Shown here: positions 25,747 through 34,464 of the stretch, one piece after another
Layout: each line of letters begins with the position of its first letter
How positions within the stretch are numbered: position 1 is the first letter of the stretch
Assembly: GCA_946407065.1 (NCBI GenBank)
Contig: CAMJMQ010000006.1
Span: 1-64,000, forward strand
DNA: 64,000 nucleotides
Reading direction: 5' to 3'
Source of the DNA: an uncultured Clostridia bacterium
Lineage (GTDB): Bacteria > Bacillota > Clostridia > Oscillospirales > Acutalibacteraceae
Translations under genes and position numbers: made by a program
Notes under the pieces: model-generated
Told to the model about the DNA's origin: nothing
Database searches by the model: none
The model's input: only the letters and a program-made list of their open reading frames with translations

Positions 25747-27141
25747 TCAGAAACGGAAATACAAAAACGGGTTATAGCTCTGGGATACCAGCAGCGCGGT
25801 CGCGATACCCAGTACCACACAGCAGAACAATGCTTGCAGTACGGGAGCCGCCTTGGTGTTCTCCACCTTTTTGTAGAGCTTTGCCATCAGCGGTGTGGAC
25901 GCCAGACCCGCTACCAACAGCATCGGCAGATACGAGAGGGTCAGCGCGCCCGCGTCGGGTGTGATCGCCGCGCCGCCGAAACTGAACATGGATCTGAAGA
26001 ACGCGCCCATCTCGCCGAGGTCGCTGAAGTAGAACAGCACCCATCCGAGGATGATGAAGAACAGCGCGTAGATATGCTGGATCGCGGCAGGCGCTTTGTC
26101 GAGCCACTTTTTGAGCACGAATTTTTCGAGCACGAGCAGCAGTCCGAAATACAGTCCCCAGAAGATGAAGTTGAAGTCGGCGCCGTGCCAGAAGCCGGTC
26201 AAAAACCAGACGATCAGCAAATTAAGCATCTGTCGCGGAACACCCATGCGGTTACCGCCCAGCGGGATATACACATATTCTCTGAACCATGTACCCAGCG
26301 AGATATGCCATCTGCGCCAGAACTCGGTGATGCTCTTAGAGATATAGGGATAGTTGAAGTTCTTGAGGAACTCAAAGCCGAACATATTGCCCAGACCGCA
26401 CGCCATATCCGAGTAGCCGGAAAAGTCGAAATAGATCTGGAAGGTATAGGCGATGATACCGACCCATGAGCCGAGCCAGCCCATCTCGCCCGTCTCACGC
26501 ATGCTATCCCATAACGCGCCCATCTGGTTGGCGATCAGGACTTTTTTGCCCAGACCCACACAGAACAGGCACACGCCTTTGGTGAACTGATCAAGGGTCT
26601 CACGGCGGTGGTCAAGCTGATAGGCGACGTCCTTATAGCGGACGATCGGGCCCGCAATCAGCTGCGGGAACAGCGATACATAGGTGCCGAACGTGATGAT
26701 GTTCTTCTGTACCGGCGCGTCGCCACGATAGACGTCGATCGAATAGGACATCGTCTGGAAGGTGTAGAAGCTGATACCGATCGGCAGGGGGATCTTGAGC
26801 GCGGGGATATTCAGGAACGGCAAGTAGTTGAGCGTGTTCGTCAAAAATCCCGCGTATTTGAAGAAGCCCAAAAGACCGAGATTGATACAAACCGAGGCGA
26901 TCAAAAAGCCCTTGGCGCGTTTTTTGTTTGTCTCGCGGTATTTGTTGATGAAATAACCGCAGGTATAGTCCACGATCGTGGAGAAGATCATCAGGGTGAC
27001 AAAGACCGGCTCACCCCAGCCGTAGAAGATGAGGTTGACGACAAAGAGCAGGAGGTTACGCCAGCGGCGCGGGCATATGTAATAGAGTATCAGCACGATC
27101 GGCAGATACATAAACAAAAATAACAGTGATGAAAATACCAT
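25747..27141 (-). CDS. MBOAT-family O-acyltransferase (AlgI/PatA-like)
   Basis: A 464-residue polytopic membrane protein with roughly ten helices. It has the MBOAT signatures ISLGTWFREYVYIPLGGNR and FLTGFWHGADFNFIFWG; the His in WHG is the catalytic residue. Such proteins move acetyl groups across the membrane to extracellular partners such as the DHHW protein encoded next. ATG 27141 follows AAAGGAGG; the longest frame adds 25 residues from a period-7 repeat. Target polymer unknown. Confidence 0.92.
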   Translation of the reverse strand: MVFSSLLFLFMYLPIVLILYYICPRRWRNLLLFVVNLIFYGWGEPVFVTLMIFSTIVDYTCGYFINKYRETNKKRAKGFLIASVCINLGLLGFFKYAGFLTNTLNYLPFLNIPALKIPLPIGISFYTFQTMSYSIDVYRGDAPVQKNIITFGTYVSLFPQLIAGPIVRYKDVAYQLDHRRETLDQFTKGVCLFCVGLGKKVLIANQMGALWDSMRETGEMGWLGSWVGIIAYTFQIYFDFSGYSDMACGLGNMFGFEFLKNFNYPYISKSITEFWRRWHISLGTWFREYVYIPLGGNRMGVPRQMLNLLIVWFLTGFWHGADFNFIFWGLYFGLLLVLEKFVLKKWLDKAPAAIQHIYALFFIILGWVLFYFSDLGEMGAFFRSMFSFGGAAITPDAGALTLSYLPMLLVAGLASTPLMAKLYKKVENTKAAPVLQALFCCVVLGIATALLVSQSYNPFLYFRF

Positions 27142-27164
27142 ATGCAGGCCTCCTTTCGTCGTTA

Positions 27165-27251
27165 ATGAATACTGAACACTGAAAACTGAAGAATGAATAA
27201 TTGCAGGGACGAGCAATGCTCGTCCGCGGACGGTCGCTGACCGTCCCTACA
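27165..27251. repeat. Period-7 array plus compact TGTAGGG-type element
   Basis: AATACTG/AACACTG/AAAACTG/AAGAATG units (27168-27199) abut a compact palindromic element (27202-27251, TGCAGGGACGAGC...CGTCCCTACA) closely matching 1761-1811. Confidence 0.75.
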
Positions 27252-27256
27252 GTTCA

Positions 27257-27694
27257 TTAAAATAGTATGTTTTTTTTGAAATCTTTGCCGCATTTCGGGC
27301 AATGGATCTGTTGTATTCCGGTACGCTTTTTCAATCTGAGCTGCGCCTTGCAGTAGGGACAGGTCAGATAGCGGTGGGTCTTGAAATCCCTGATCTTCAT
27401 GTATTGACGCTTGAAAAAGCCCGCTACCACGTTATAGATGCTGAGAAAGCGGTTGTTCTCATACAGCCGCTTGGTGATGTTGGTAGACAGCGCGCGAAAG
27501 ATCGCCAGCGCGCCCAACAGCAATACGACGATCACCAAAATCGAGTTGCGGACAAACAGATTGATCACATACAACGCTCCCGCAACGATCCAGATGAAGG
27601 TATTCAATTTATCGTTTCCGTAACGACCCTGCATGAATTCAGCGACTTTTGTCAAAAAATTACGCAAAATATCACCGTAGCCTTTATATATCAT
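27257..27694 (-). CDS. Small membrane protein with C-terminal zinc ribbon
   Basis: A protein of up to 145 residues: a short N-terminal region, two adjacent membrane helices (about residues 33-47 and 51-68), a basic loop and a C-terminal zinc ribbon CPYC...CPKC (about 112-134). No specific family function is evident. It lies upstream of the MBOAT-DHHW pair on the same strand and may be co-transcribed. A promoter at 27685-27713 overlaps the frame's ATG, so translation probably starts later: TTG 27667 after GGTGAT, or ATG 27634. Confidence 0.7.
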   Translation of the reverse strand: MIYKGYGDILRNFLTKVAEFMQGRYGNDKLNTFIWIVAGALYVINLFVRNSILVIVVLLLGALAIFRALSTNITKRLYENNRFLSIYNVVAGFFKRQYMKIRDFKTHRYLTCPYCKAQLRLKKRTGIQQIHCPKCGKDFKKNILF

Positions 27695-27713
27695 CTAAGT
27701 AAAATCTTGTCAA
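27685..27713 (-). promoter_or_regulatory. Sigma-A promoter of the zinc-ribbon/MBOAT/DHHW unit
   Basis: On the minus strand TTGACA (27708-27713), 17-nt spacer, TATATA (27685-27690). Confidence 0.6.
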
Positions 27714-27719
27714 CTCAAA

Positions 27720-27900
27720 GCGAAGCCAAAGCCTCCCTTTTCTAAGGTACCCCCGTTGGGGGAATGTCCGCAAAGCGGACAAGGGGAGATTCCCCTGTTA
27801 GGGGAAATGTCCGCAGAGCGGACAAAAGGGTCGGCTGTCTTCGCAGAAGAAGCCGTTTCCGGCGAGGAAGGTGTCACGAAGTGACGGAGGGTTGCCATAC
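27720..27900. repeat. Multi-hairpin repeat block
   Basis: Successive small hairpins: CCCCCGTTGGGGG, GTCCGCAAAGCGGAC, CCCCTGTTAGGGG, GTCCGCAGAGCGGAC and GTCACGAAGTGAC, starting with CCTCCCTTTTCTAAGG and ending ACGGAGGGTTG. It is related to the element at 20718 and holds no gene. A one-sided period-7 array (TTAGGAGTGAAGAGTTAGG) follows at 28051. Confidence 0.68.
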
Positions 27901-28180
27901 CGACAACCTTTTCCAATCAAACAAGTGTTACTCGCTAATCTTCATATTAACACACGCAAAATCGTTTTTCAAGAAAATAATTGCCCTTCGATATTGAATA
28001 TTACCGAAAAAAGAGGTATACTTTTAGGCAGAATGACGATACAGATAGGAGTTAGGAGTGAAGAGTTAGGAGTGAGGAGTTGAAGGCGGACTAAACCACG
28101 CCCCTTTGAATCGGAGTATGCGATATCATTGATCTAACAAGATTGCGATAATGTTATAACCCTCACTGAAAACGAAAAAA

Positions 28181-29449
28181 ATGGATCATTTCAAACAAAC
28201 CGTACAGCATGACGCTGTGCGTGTACGACAATACATCATCTCATTTTTCAAATGGTCGCTGATCGCGTTGGTCACCGGCGGGATCGGCGGCGCGCTGGGC
28301 GCGGGCTTCCGCTGGGCGATCACCTATGTCACCGACATCCGCACACAAAACCCGTGGCTGTGCTATCTGCTGCCCGCGGGCGGCGTGATCATCGCCTTTT
28401 TGTACCGCGTCACCAAGCTCAGCGGTCACGCGGACACCAACCTGATCATCAACTCGGTGCGCTCCGAGGACAAGGTGCCCATCACCTTGGCGCCCGTGAT
28501 CTTCCTGTCCACCGTCATCACCCACCTCTTCGGCGGATCGGCGGGTCGTGAGGGCGCGGCGCTGCAGCTCGGCGGCTGTATCGGCAGCTTCATCGGCAGG
28601 GTCGTCAGACTCAACGAAAAGGATATGCCCATCGCCCTGATGTGCGGCATGAGCGGACTGTTCTCCGCGCTGTTCGGCACACCCCTGACCGCTACCGTGT
28701 TCGCGATGGAGGTCATCTCGGTCGGCATTATCTACTACAGCGCCTTTCTGCCGTGCATCGTCGCGGCGCTGACAGCCTTCGGCGTCACCAACCTGTTCGG
28801 ACTGTCTCCGACCAAATACGCGCTCGAGGACATCCCGCAGCTGAACATCGTCAACATTCTCATGGTTGCCGTGATCGGGATCGCGGCGGCGGTGCTGAGC
28901 ATCATATTTTGCTTCACTCTGGAGAAAACGCATCAATACGCTGTGCGATTCTTCCGCAACGAATACCTGCGCACTGCCGTGGGCGGTACGGCGATCGCCC
29001 TCTTGACCCTGTTGATCGGCACACGCTACAACGGTATCGGCGGCGAGGTCATCGCCGAGGCGATCACACAGGGCAAGGCGCTGCCCTATGACTTCATCCT
29101 CAAGATGGTGTTCACCGTGATTACCATCGGCTTCGGCTACAAGGGCGGCGAGATCATCCCCACCTTCTTCATCGGCGCCGCGATGGGCGCGACCATTGCA
29201 CCCCTGCTGGGATTGTCCGGCTCCTTCGGCGCGGCGGTCGGACTGATCGCGCTGTTCTGCGCCGTGGTCAACTGCCCCATCGCCTCCGTCATCCTCTCGA
29301 TCGAGCTGTTCGGGAGCCGCGGGCTGATCTTCTTCGCTGTTGCCCTTTGCGTGAGCTACATGCTGTCGGGCTACTACAGCCTGTACTCGGGACAGAAGAT
29401 CATGTATTCTAAGCGCCGCGCGAGATACATCAATAAACAAGCGAAATAA
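28181..29449 (+). CDS. CLC-family anion channel/antiporter (possibly fluoride type)
   Basis: A 422-residue polytopic protein with the CLC fold. The gating-glutamate motif is GGSAGREGAALQLG near residue 122. The canonical GSGIP chloride motif is missing: that region reads LSGHADTNLIINSVR. The second pore region is GFGYKGGEIIPTFFIGAAMG, close to the GFKGGE(V/I)TP form of the fluoride/proton antiporters (CLC-F). Fluoride export is therefore plausible, though chloride cannot be excluded. No fluoride riboswitch is obvious in the upstream 100 bp, and the Shine-Dalgarno site is weak. Confidence 0.82.
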   Translation: MDHFKQTVQHDAVRVRQYIISFFKWSLIALVTGGIGGALGAGFRWAITYVTDIRTQNPWLCYLLPAGGVIIAFLYRVTKLSGHADTNLIINSVRSEDKVPITLAPVIFLSTVITHLFGGSAGREGAALQLGGCIGSFIGRVVRLNEKDMPIALMCGMSGLFSALFGTPLTATVFAMEVISVGIIYYSAFLPCIVAALTAFGVTNLFGLSPTKYALEDIPQLNIVNILMVAVIGIAAAVLSIIFCFTLEKTHQYAVRFFRNEYLRTAVGGTAIALLTLLIGTRYNGIGGEVIAEAITQGKALPYDFILKMVFTVITIGFGYKGGEIIPTFFIGAAMGATIAPLLGLSGSFGAAVGLIALFCAVVNCPIASVILSIELFGSRGLIFFAVALCVSYMLSGYYSLYSGQKIMYSKRRARYINKQAK

Positions 29450-29490
29450 CGCACCCCGTAGGGTGACTATCCCATTCCAGGAGAAACGCC

Positions 29491-30903
29491 ATGTCACATC
29501 AAACGCTGCAAAAAATCATATCCACGGTCTGTATCATCGCGTTGCTGCTGACCCTCGGCGCCTGCGGCAGGACCGATCCATCGGCGGACAAAGCCGATCC
29601 CGCGACATCGGACACCGCCTCGCCCGATACCGCCGTATCCTTCACGGATCCGGACGTCCCCACTGTCACGCTGAGCGCCGATACCGACTGGCAGAGCCTG
29701 TACTATGAGCATCTGCGGGCGCTCGACAGCGAGATCTACCCGAGATGCGCCCTGCTCTATCTCAATAACGACGAGGTGCCCGAGCTGTTTCTCGATACCG
29801 ATCAAGCAGATCATTATGACCTGCTGGCATATGTCACCGAGGACGGTCTTTTTGTCACCTCACAGGAGATCATGGCAAAAGAGGCGACCGACTTCACCTA
29901 TCTAGAGAAGACAGGCAGATTCCTGCTCCATAACAAGGGCAGCCAAACCATCAACAATGTAGCGGACAAAAGCACGGGTAAGGCAACCACCCAAAAAACC
30001 CGCAACGCATGGCTCTGTTACTATACCGGTGAGTCGCTGGATATTTCTTATTATCTGACCGAAGACCGCCTCGGCGGCGGTGATCCGTATACCAAAATCT
30101 CGGATCAATCCGATGCCCCCGCCGTTTCGGTGAACAACGATCTTTCTGCCACGATCAAGGATTACTATGATACCGATCAGGCAAAATCCCCCGATTATGT
30201 GACGATCGGCGCGCTGATCGACAACCTGAAAAGTCAGCGCAAGACCCCTGACGTCAAGACGGGCGGCTACAACGGCGACGTTACTTCTCTTGTCAGCACC
30301 TACAAGGATGTGGGCGGCAAGGTGACTGTTTACGGCAAGGAAAAGACCCTGTATTATCGGATCCCGCAGATCGATCTGGAGGGAGAAAGGATAGAAGCCA
30401 TCAACAGTGAGATCATCGACCTGTTTGATAAAGGGGTCGATCTGGTCGAAAATGCCGACAGCAAACAGAACGGCAGCCCGGAATTCCTAACGGTCGATTA
30501 CTCGGTATACGGGTATAACGGCGTTCTGTCGCTGGTGATCAGCGCGATCGGCTTCGGCGGAACGGATTCGCCCGATCAGCATTTTATCTTTAACATCGAT
30601 ATCAACGCCGGGAAGGAGATCGGCAACCTCTGTCTGCTCAACAGCTATGAGGTAGACCCGCAGCTGATCAAAAACGCCTTTGCCGAACAGGTCAAGCCGT
30701 TCTTCACCAAAGAGCAGTATTCATCCGAGGTATCCGAGGATATCATCGAAGATCTGTATGAGAGCACGGTAGAAGACTTCTCCCCTGTCGATGATTTCAA
30801 CCGCATGTATTTTGACGAATACGGCAATCCGACGGTGCTCTACCGCCATCACCAGCTCGCCGGCGCATCCTATGTGGAGAAAGCGCTGACGCTCTATCCG
30901 TGA
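29491..30903 (+). CDS. Lipoprotein of unknown function
   Basis: A 470-residue protein with a lipoprotein signal peptide (lipobox LTLGAC, Cys near residue 25) and a Ser/Asp/Thr-rich linker. A first domain has aspartate-rich LLYLNNDEVPELFLDTD strands. The C-terminal domain (residues ~270-470, YYRIPQIDLEGERIEAINSEI...) resembles the DUF4163/DUF3298 pair seen in secreted clostridial proteins. It is surface-attached. AGGAG precedes ATG 29491. It follows the CLC gene by 41 bp and may be co-transcribed. Confidence 0.7.
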   Translation: MSHQTLQKIISTVCIIALLLTLGACGRTDPSADKADPATSDTASPDTAVSFTDPDVPTVTLSADTDWQSLYYEHLRALDSEIYPRCALLYLNNDEVPELFLDTDQADHYDLLAYVTEDGLFVTSQEIMAKEATDFTYLEKTGRFLLHNKGSQTINNVADKSTGKATTQKTRNAWLCYYTGESLDISYYLTEDRLGGGDPYTKISDQSDAPAVSVNNDLSATIKDYYDTDQAKSPDYVTIGALIDNLKSQRKTPDVKTGGYNGDVTSLVSTYKDVGGKVTVYGKEKTLYYRIPQIDLEGERIEAINSEIIDLFDKGVDLVENADSKQNGSPEFLTVDYSVYGYNGVLSLVISAIGFGGTDSPDQHFIFNIDINAGKEIGNLCLLNSYEVDPQLIKNAFAEQVKPFFTKEQYSSEVSEDIIEDLYESTVEDFSPVDDFNRMYFDEYGNPTVLYRHHQLAGASYVEKALTLYP

Positions 30904-30938
30904 CACGCGGACTCACAGGATCATCCCATCTATATGAA

Positions 30939-30978
30939 ACGCTCCCCCTGCATAAAAGCAGAGGGAGCGTGTTTGTTT
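30939..30978 (+). terminator. Terminator after the lipoprotein gene
   Basis: A near-perfect stem ACGCTCCCCCTGC/GCAGAGGGAGCGT with a short loop, then GTTTGTTT. Confidence 0.82.
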
Positions 30979-31000
30979 AATGATACAGTGCTGAAAGGGA

Positions 31001-32875
31001 TCAGACGACCTTGCCGATATTGAGCTCCTGATTCAGACCGAGGAGCCAGCGCTGGAGCTGGGTCACATCGACTACATCAAGATCGTCGTTCTGATCAACG
31101 TCGCCGAGCTTTTTGATGGAAGCGGTCGGGTTCTTTAAGCCGGCGAGCACGCGCTGGATCAGGCTCACGTCAAAGATGGTGATATTGCCGTCAAAATCGG
31201 CGTCGCCGAGCAGTTGATTCCCTGTGACCTTGAAGTCGAAACTCTTTGTGTTGTTCATATAAAGCGCTTCCGGAGCGGTATGGTTCGGGTTGAATTCGGC
31301 AGTCGCCGTATAATTGCCCGGAGGCAGTTGAGCCTTAAAGCTGTAAAACAGTCTGGCATATCTACTGTCGAAATCGGCTTGCTGGAAACTGATAGATTCC
31401 GGAAGCTCATAATCTTTTTGGAAAACCACGTATCCCTCGTCGTCGGTCACAGTGAGGCGTGTAGATAAGCCCCCTCCCTGATTGACATGGTCAACCTTCG
31501 TCTGGTTTTTCAAATATGGACAGAAATAGAACGTCTTGTCGGAATCAAATACTTTCCCATCTCTGCCTGTGCTCTCAGAATAAGTCACATAAGGTTTGTA
31601 TTCTTCGCTCCAAAAACTTGGATCAGAGATAATTTCTTCATTATCCAACTCGTCAAATCTTTCAAAATTCCTCGGTTTATTGGTCACGACCAGCGCACTG
31701 ATAGTAATATCCGATGTAGTTGCCCTATTCAACGTCGCGTCAGGCGAGGTTTCATAGGGGATATCGGGGCTGTAGGGTCTGAGGGTATAGGCGCTGCCGA
31801 TCACGACGTCACAGACGGGCGGATCGCTGTACCAATAGTGTTTCTTACCGGTATTGAACATATCCTTATACTCGATCGGGATCATGCTCATCACGTCAGG
31901 CGCGGTGCGGCGGTCTTTTCCCTTCTTCGCCAGATTGGAATCGGAATCGGTAACAAAAATATACTTGTAATGCTCCTTGCTGTCGGCGGGATAGTTGGGA
32001 TCGGTCACAAAGCCCCAGAGCGTGACCTCGTGACCACCAAACAGTTCATGATCCTCGAAGCGGTACAGACTCAAGCCGATCGAAGCCGTGTAGCCCTCAC
32101 GGAGCCTGTTGTAAATGGCTTCGGTTTCATCGTCAAAGTCATAGTTATCCATTAATCCAGTATTTCCTAAGTCATACTGCGGCAAATATCCGCCGAAGCC
32201 GGGAGAATCATAGCTCCAGTACCGCGAAAAACCGGAAAAAAACCATGGGATATGAGGTTCCATAGTAGAATAAGCACCTTCGTTCGGGAACGCTTCGATA
32301 AACCTTTCAAACACATCATCGCTGTTGGTAAAGCCCGCCTGCGCCGCCCAGCCGGAGCCGACCAGCATATTGGAGGCTGCCGCCGCAACACACATCTGGG
32401 AGTCATCGCCTCCATACCATGTCTTTTCCACATCGATAAAGCCGAGGTTCTTCATCTCAAAGAGCTTGCCCTCTACATAATTGTCGATGATCGCCTGCTT
32501 GATCTGCGCTACGTTGTTCTTCGTGAGCCCGGTCAAAAACACATTGTAGCCGGTATCGGGCATGACGAAATCGGCGGTATAAAAGCCGTTCATCATCGTG
32601 CCGTCGAACGCTCCGGTCACCGCGCGCTCGTTTTGGTGCGTGACCTCGAGCACCGGCTCGCCGTCATCGGTCAGCGTAAAGCTGCCGTCAACAGGCACAT
32701 CCTCCGCCTCGGCAACATCCACCTCGATCGGCGTTTCATTTTCCACATCGCCGGAGCCGGTGATCTCACCCGTCGGCTGAGCATCCTGCGCGTATACAGC
32801 CACAGGAAAGCCGGTCAAAAGCAGCGCCATACACAGCACGAGCGAAAATATGCGTCTATTCCAATTCGTTTTCAT
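31001..32875 (-). CDS. Secreted IdeS/Mac-like cysteine protease with C-terminal dockerin
   Basis: A 624-residue secreted protein with a signal peptide (residues 1-29). Residues ~100-370 resemble streptococcal IdeS/Mac (peptidase family C66), which cuts IgG. KTWYGGDDSQMCVAAAASNM (151-170) aligns with the IdeS KTFNGKDDLLCGAATAGNM region, placing the nucleophile at Cys162 and the oxyanion Lys at 151. GGHEVTLWG gives His282 and YIFVTDSDSN gives Asp310/312, as in IdeS. A beta-rich region (390-550) follows. Then comes a type I dockerin with two calcium-loop repeats, GDADFDGNITIFDVSLIQR and GDVDQNDDLDVVDVTQLQR (557-616). It is therefore likely cohesin-anchored. The substrate is inferred, not shown; IgG cleavage is untested. 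AAAGGGGG precedes the start. Confidence 0.82.
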   Translation of the reverse strand: MKTNWNRRIFSLVLCMALLLTGFPVAVYAQDAQPTGEITGSGDVENETPIEVDVAEAEDVPVDGSFTLTDDGEPVLEVTHQNERAVTGAFDGTMMNGFYTADFVMPDTGYNVFLTGLTKNNVAQIKQAIIDNYVEGKLFEMKNLGFIDVEKTWYGGDDSQMCVAAAASNMLVGSGWAAQAGFTNSDDVFERFIEAFPNEGAYSTMEPHIPWFFSGFSRYWSYDSPGFGGYLPQYDLGNTGLMDNYDFDDETEAIYNRLREGYTASIGLSLYRFEDHELFGGHEVTLWGFVTDPNYPADSKEHYKYIFVTDSDSNLAKKGKDRRTAPDVMSMIPIEYKDMFNTGKKHYWYSDPPVCDVVIGSAYTLRPYSPDIPYETSPDATLNRATTSDITISALVVTNKPRNFERFDELDNEEIISDPSFWSEEYKPYVTYSESTGRDGKVFDSDKTFYFCPYLKNQTKVDHVNQGGGLSTRLTVTDDEGYVVFQKDYELPESISFQQADFDSRYARLFYSFKAQLPPGNYTATAEFNPNHTAPEALYMNNTKSFDFKVTGNQLLGDADFDGNITIFDVSLIQRVLAGLKNPTASIKKLGDVDQNDDLDVVDVTQLQRWLLGLNQELNIGKVV

Positions 32876-33004
32876 GTCATCTACCCCCTTTGTTCCGCAT
32901 TAATCATATTAATTATGTTTTTCAATATAATTTTATATATTTTATTATACAGTAGTTATTTTTACAATGCAATACAATTCGTCAACATCGCAGGCGATTT
33001 TAAA

Positions 33005-33041
33005 GAAAAACTCCCTCTGTGGCATAAGTCACATAGGGAGT
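33005..33041 (-). terminator. mgtE terminator
   Basis: On the minus strand ACTCCCTATGTG pairs with CACAGAGGGAGT (one mismatch) and is followed by TTTTTCTTT. Confidence 0.82.
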
Positions 33042-33084
33042 CATTTTTCTGATTGAGATCAAATAGCGCTTTACGCCGTGCGGA

Positions 33085-34464
33085 CTACAGATGCAGGATC
33101 GCCCGCGCGATCTGGAAGTATACGAACAGCGAGATCGCATCCACGATGGTGGTGATGAACGGCGACGCCATCACAGCGGGGTCAAAGCCGATCTTTGCCG
33201 CGATCATCGGCAGGGTACAGCCGACGAGCTTGGCGATAAAGATGGTGACGATCATCGTCAGGCATACCACCAGCGCCACCTGTACGGTGATGCCGGTATT
33301 GCCGAGCACCAGTCGGTCGAACAGCATGATCTTGGCGAAGTTCGCCGCGGCGAGCGTGACGCCGCACAGGATCGATACACGCGCCTCTTTGAAGATGACC
33401 TTGAAGATGTCCTTGAACTCGATCTCATCCAAGCTCAGCGCACGGATGACGGTGACGGACGCCTGTGAGCCGGAGTTACCGCCGGTATCCATCAGCATCG
33501 GGATGAAGGCGGACAGCACCAGCGAGCCCGCCAGCGCGTCCTCAAAACCGGTGATGATCATACCGGTGAAGGTGGCGGAGATCATCAGGATCAGCAGCCA
33601 CGGGATACGCGCGAGATAGGTCTCGAACACGCCGATACGGTCATAGGGCTTGTCGGTGGTCGGCGTGATAGCCGCCATCTTCTGGATATCCTCGGTCGCC
33701 TCTTCTTCCATGACGTCGATCGCGTCATCGACCGTAACGATACCGACCAGACGGTTCTCTTTATCGACGACGGGCAGGGCAAGGAAGTTGTATTTGTTGA
33801 ACATCTGGGCGACCTCTTCCTGGTCGTCAAGGGTGTTGACGGAGATGACGTTGGTCTCCATGATGTTCTCGATGACCTCGTCATCATCACTGAGCAGCAG
33901 CGTCTTGATGGTGACGATACCGATCAGGGTGGAGTGCGCGTCCGACACATAGCAGGTGTAGATAGTCTCCTTGTCGATACCGGTGCGTCGGATGCGCTTG
34001 ATCGCCTCTTCCGCGGTCATCTTGGGGCGCAGGATCACGCACTCGGTCGTCATGATCGACCCGGCGCTGTCCTCGGGATATTTCAATATTTCGTTGATCT
34101 CTTTTCTTGTCTGGGGATCAGCCTGTCGGAGGATTCGCTTGACCACATTCGCGGGCATCTCCTCGATCAGGTCGACCGCGTCATCGACATACAGCTCGTC
34201 GATGACCTCCTTGAGCTCCGTGTCCGAAAAGCCGTGGATCAACAGCTGCTGGGTCTCTTCATCCATCTCGACAAAGGTCTCGGCAGCCGTCTCTTTGGGC
34301 AGCAGACGGAACAGCAGAGCTGTCTTCTCACTCTGCAGATCCTCGAATACCGCCGCGATATCGACGGGATTCATCGTGTTGAGGATGTCGCGCAGGGTGG
34401 AATAGCGCTTGTTATCGAGCAGGGTCTGGATCGTCTCGAACAAGCTCACTGTATTCCTTTCCAT
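33085..34464 (-). CDS. mgtE: Magnesium transporter MgtE
   Basis: A 459-residue Mg2+ channel. The N-terminal MgtE_N superhelical domain (about 1-125, with DAVDLIEEMPANVVKRIL) leads to two CBS domains (about 130-255, with ETIYTCYVSDAHSTLIGIVT). A C-terminal five-helix pore domain contains MLMDTGGNSGSQASVTVIRA. The cytosolic domains sense Mg2+ and gate the pore. AAAGGAGG precedes ATG 34464. A ~320-nt leader with a small open frame and long-range pairing lies upstream. Confidence 0.96.
   Translation of the reverse strand: MERNTVSLFETIQTLLDNKRYSTLRDILNTMNPVDIAAVFEDLQSEKTALLFRLLPKETAAETFVEMDEETQQLLIHGFSDTELKEVIDELYVDDAVDLIEEMPANVVKRILRQADPQTRKEINEILKYPEDSAGSIMTTECVILRPKMTAEEAIKRIRRTGIDKETIYTCYVSDAHSTLIGIVTIKTLLLSDDDEVIENIMETNVISVNTLDDQEEVAQMFNKYNFLALPVVDKENRLVGIVTVDDAIDVMEEEATEDIQKMAAITPTTDKPYDRIGVFETYLARIPWLLILMISATFTGMIITGFEDALAGSLVLSAFIPMLMDTGGNSGSQASVTVIRALSLDEIEFKDIFKVIFKEARVSILCGVTLAAANFAKIMLFDRLVLGNTGITVQVALVVCLTMIVTIFIAKLVGCTLPMIAAKIGFDPAVMASPFITTIVDAISLFVYFQIARAILHL

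Noticed and set aside
28241-29497. Long minus-strand open frame opposite the CLC gene
   Set aside because: His/Asp/Arg-rich translation without a fold-like pattern, no ribosome site, and it mirrors the high third-base GC of the CLC coding strand.
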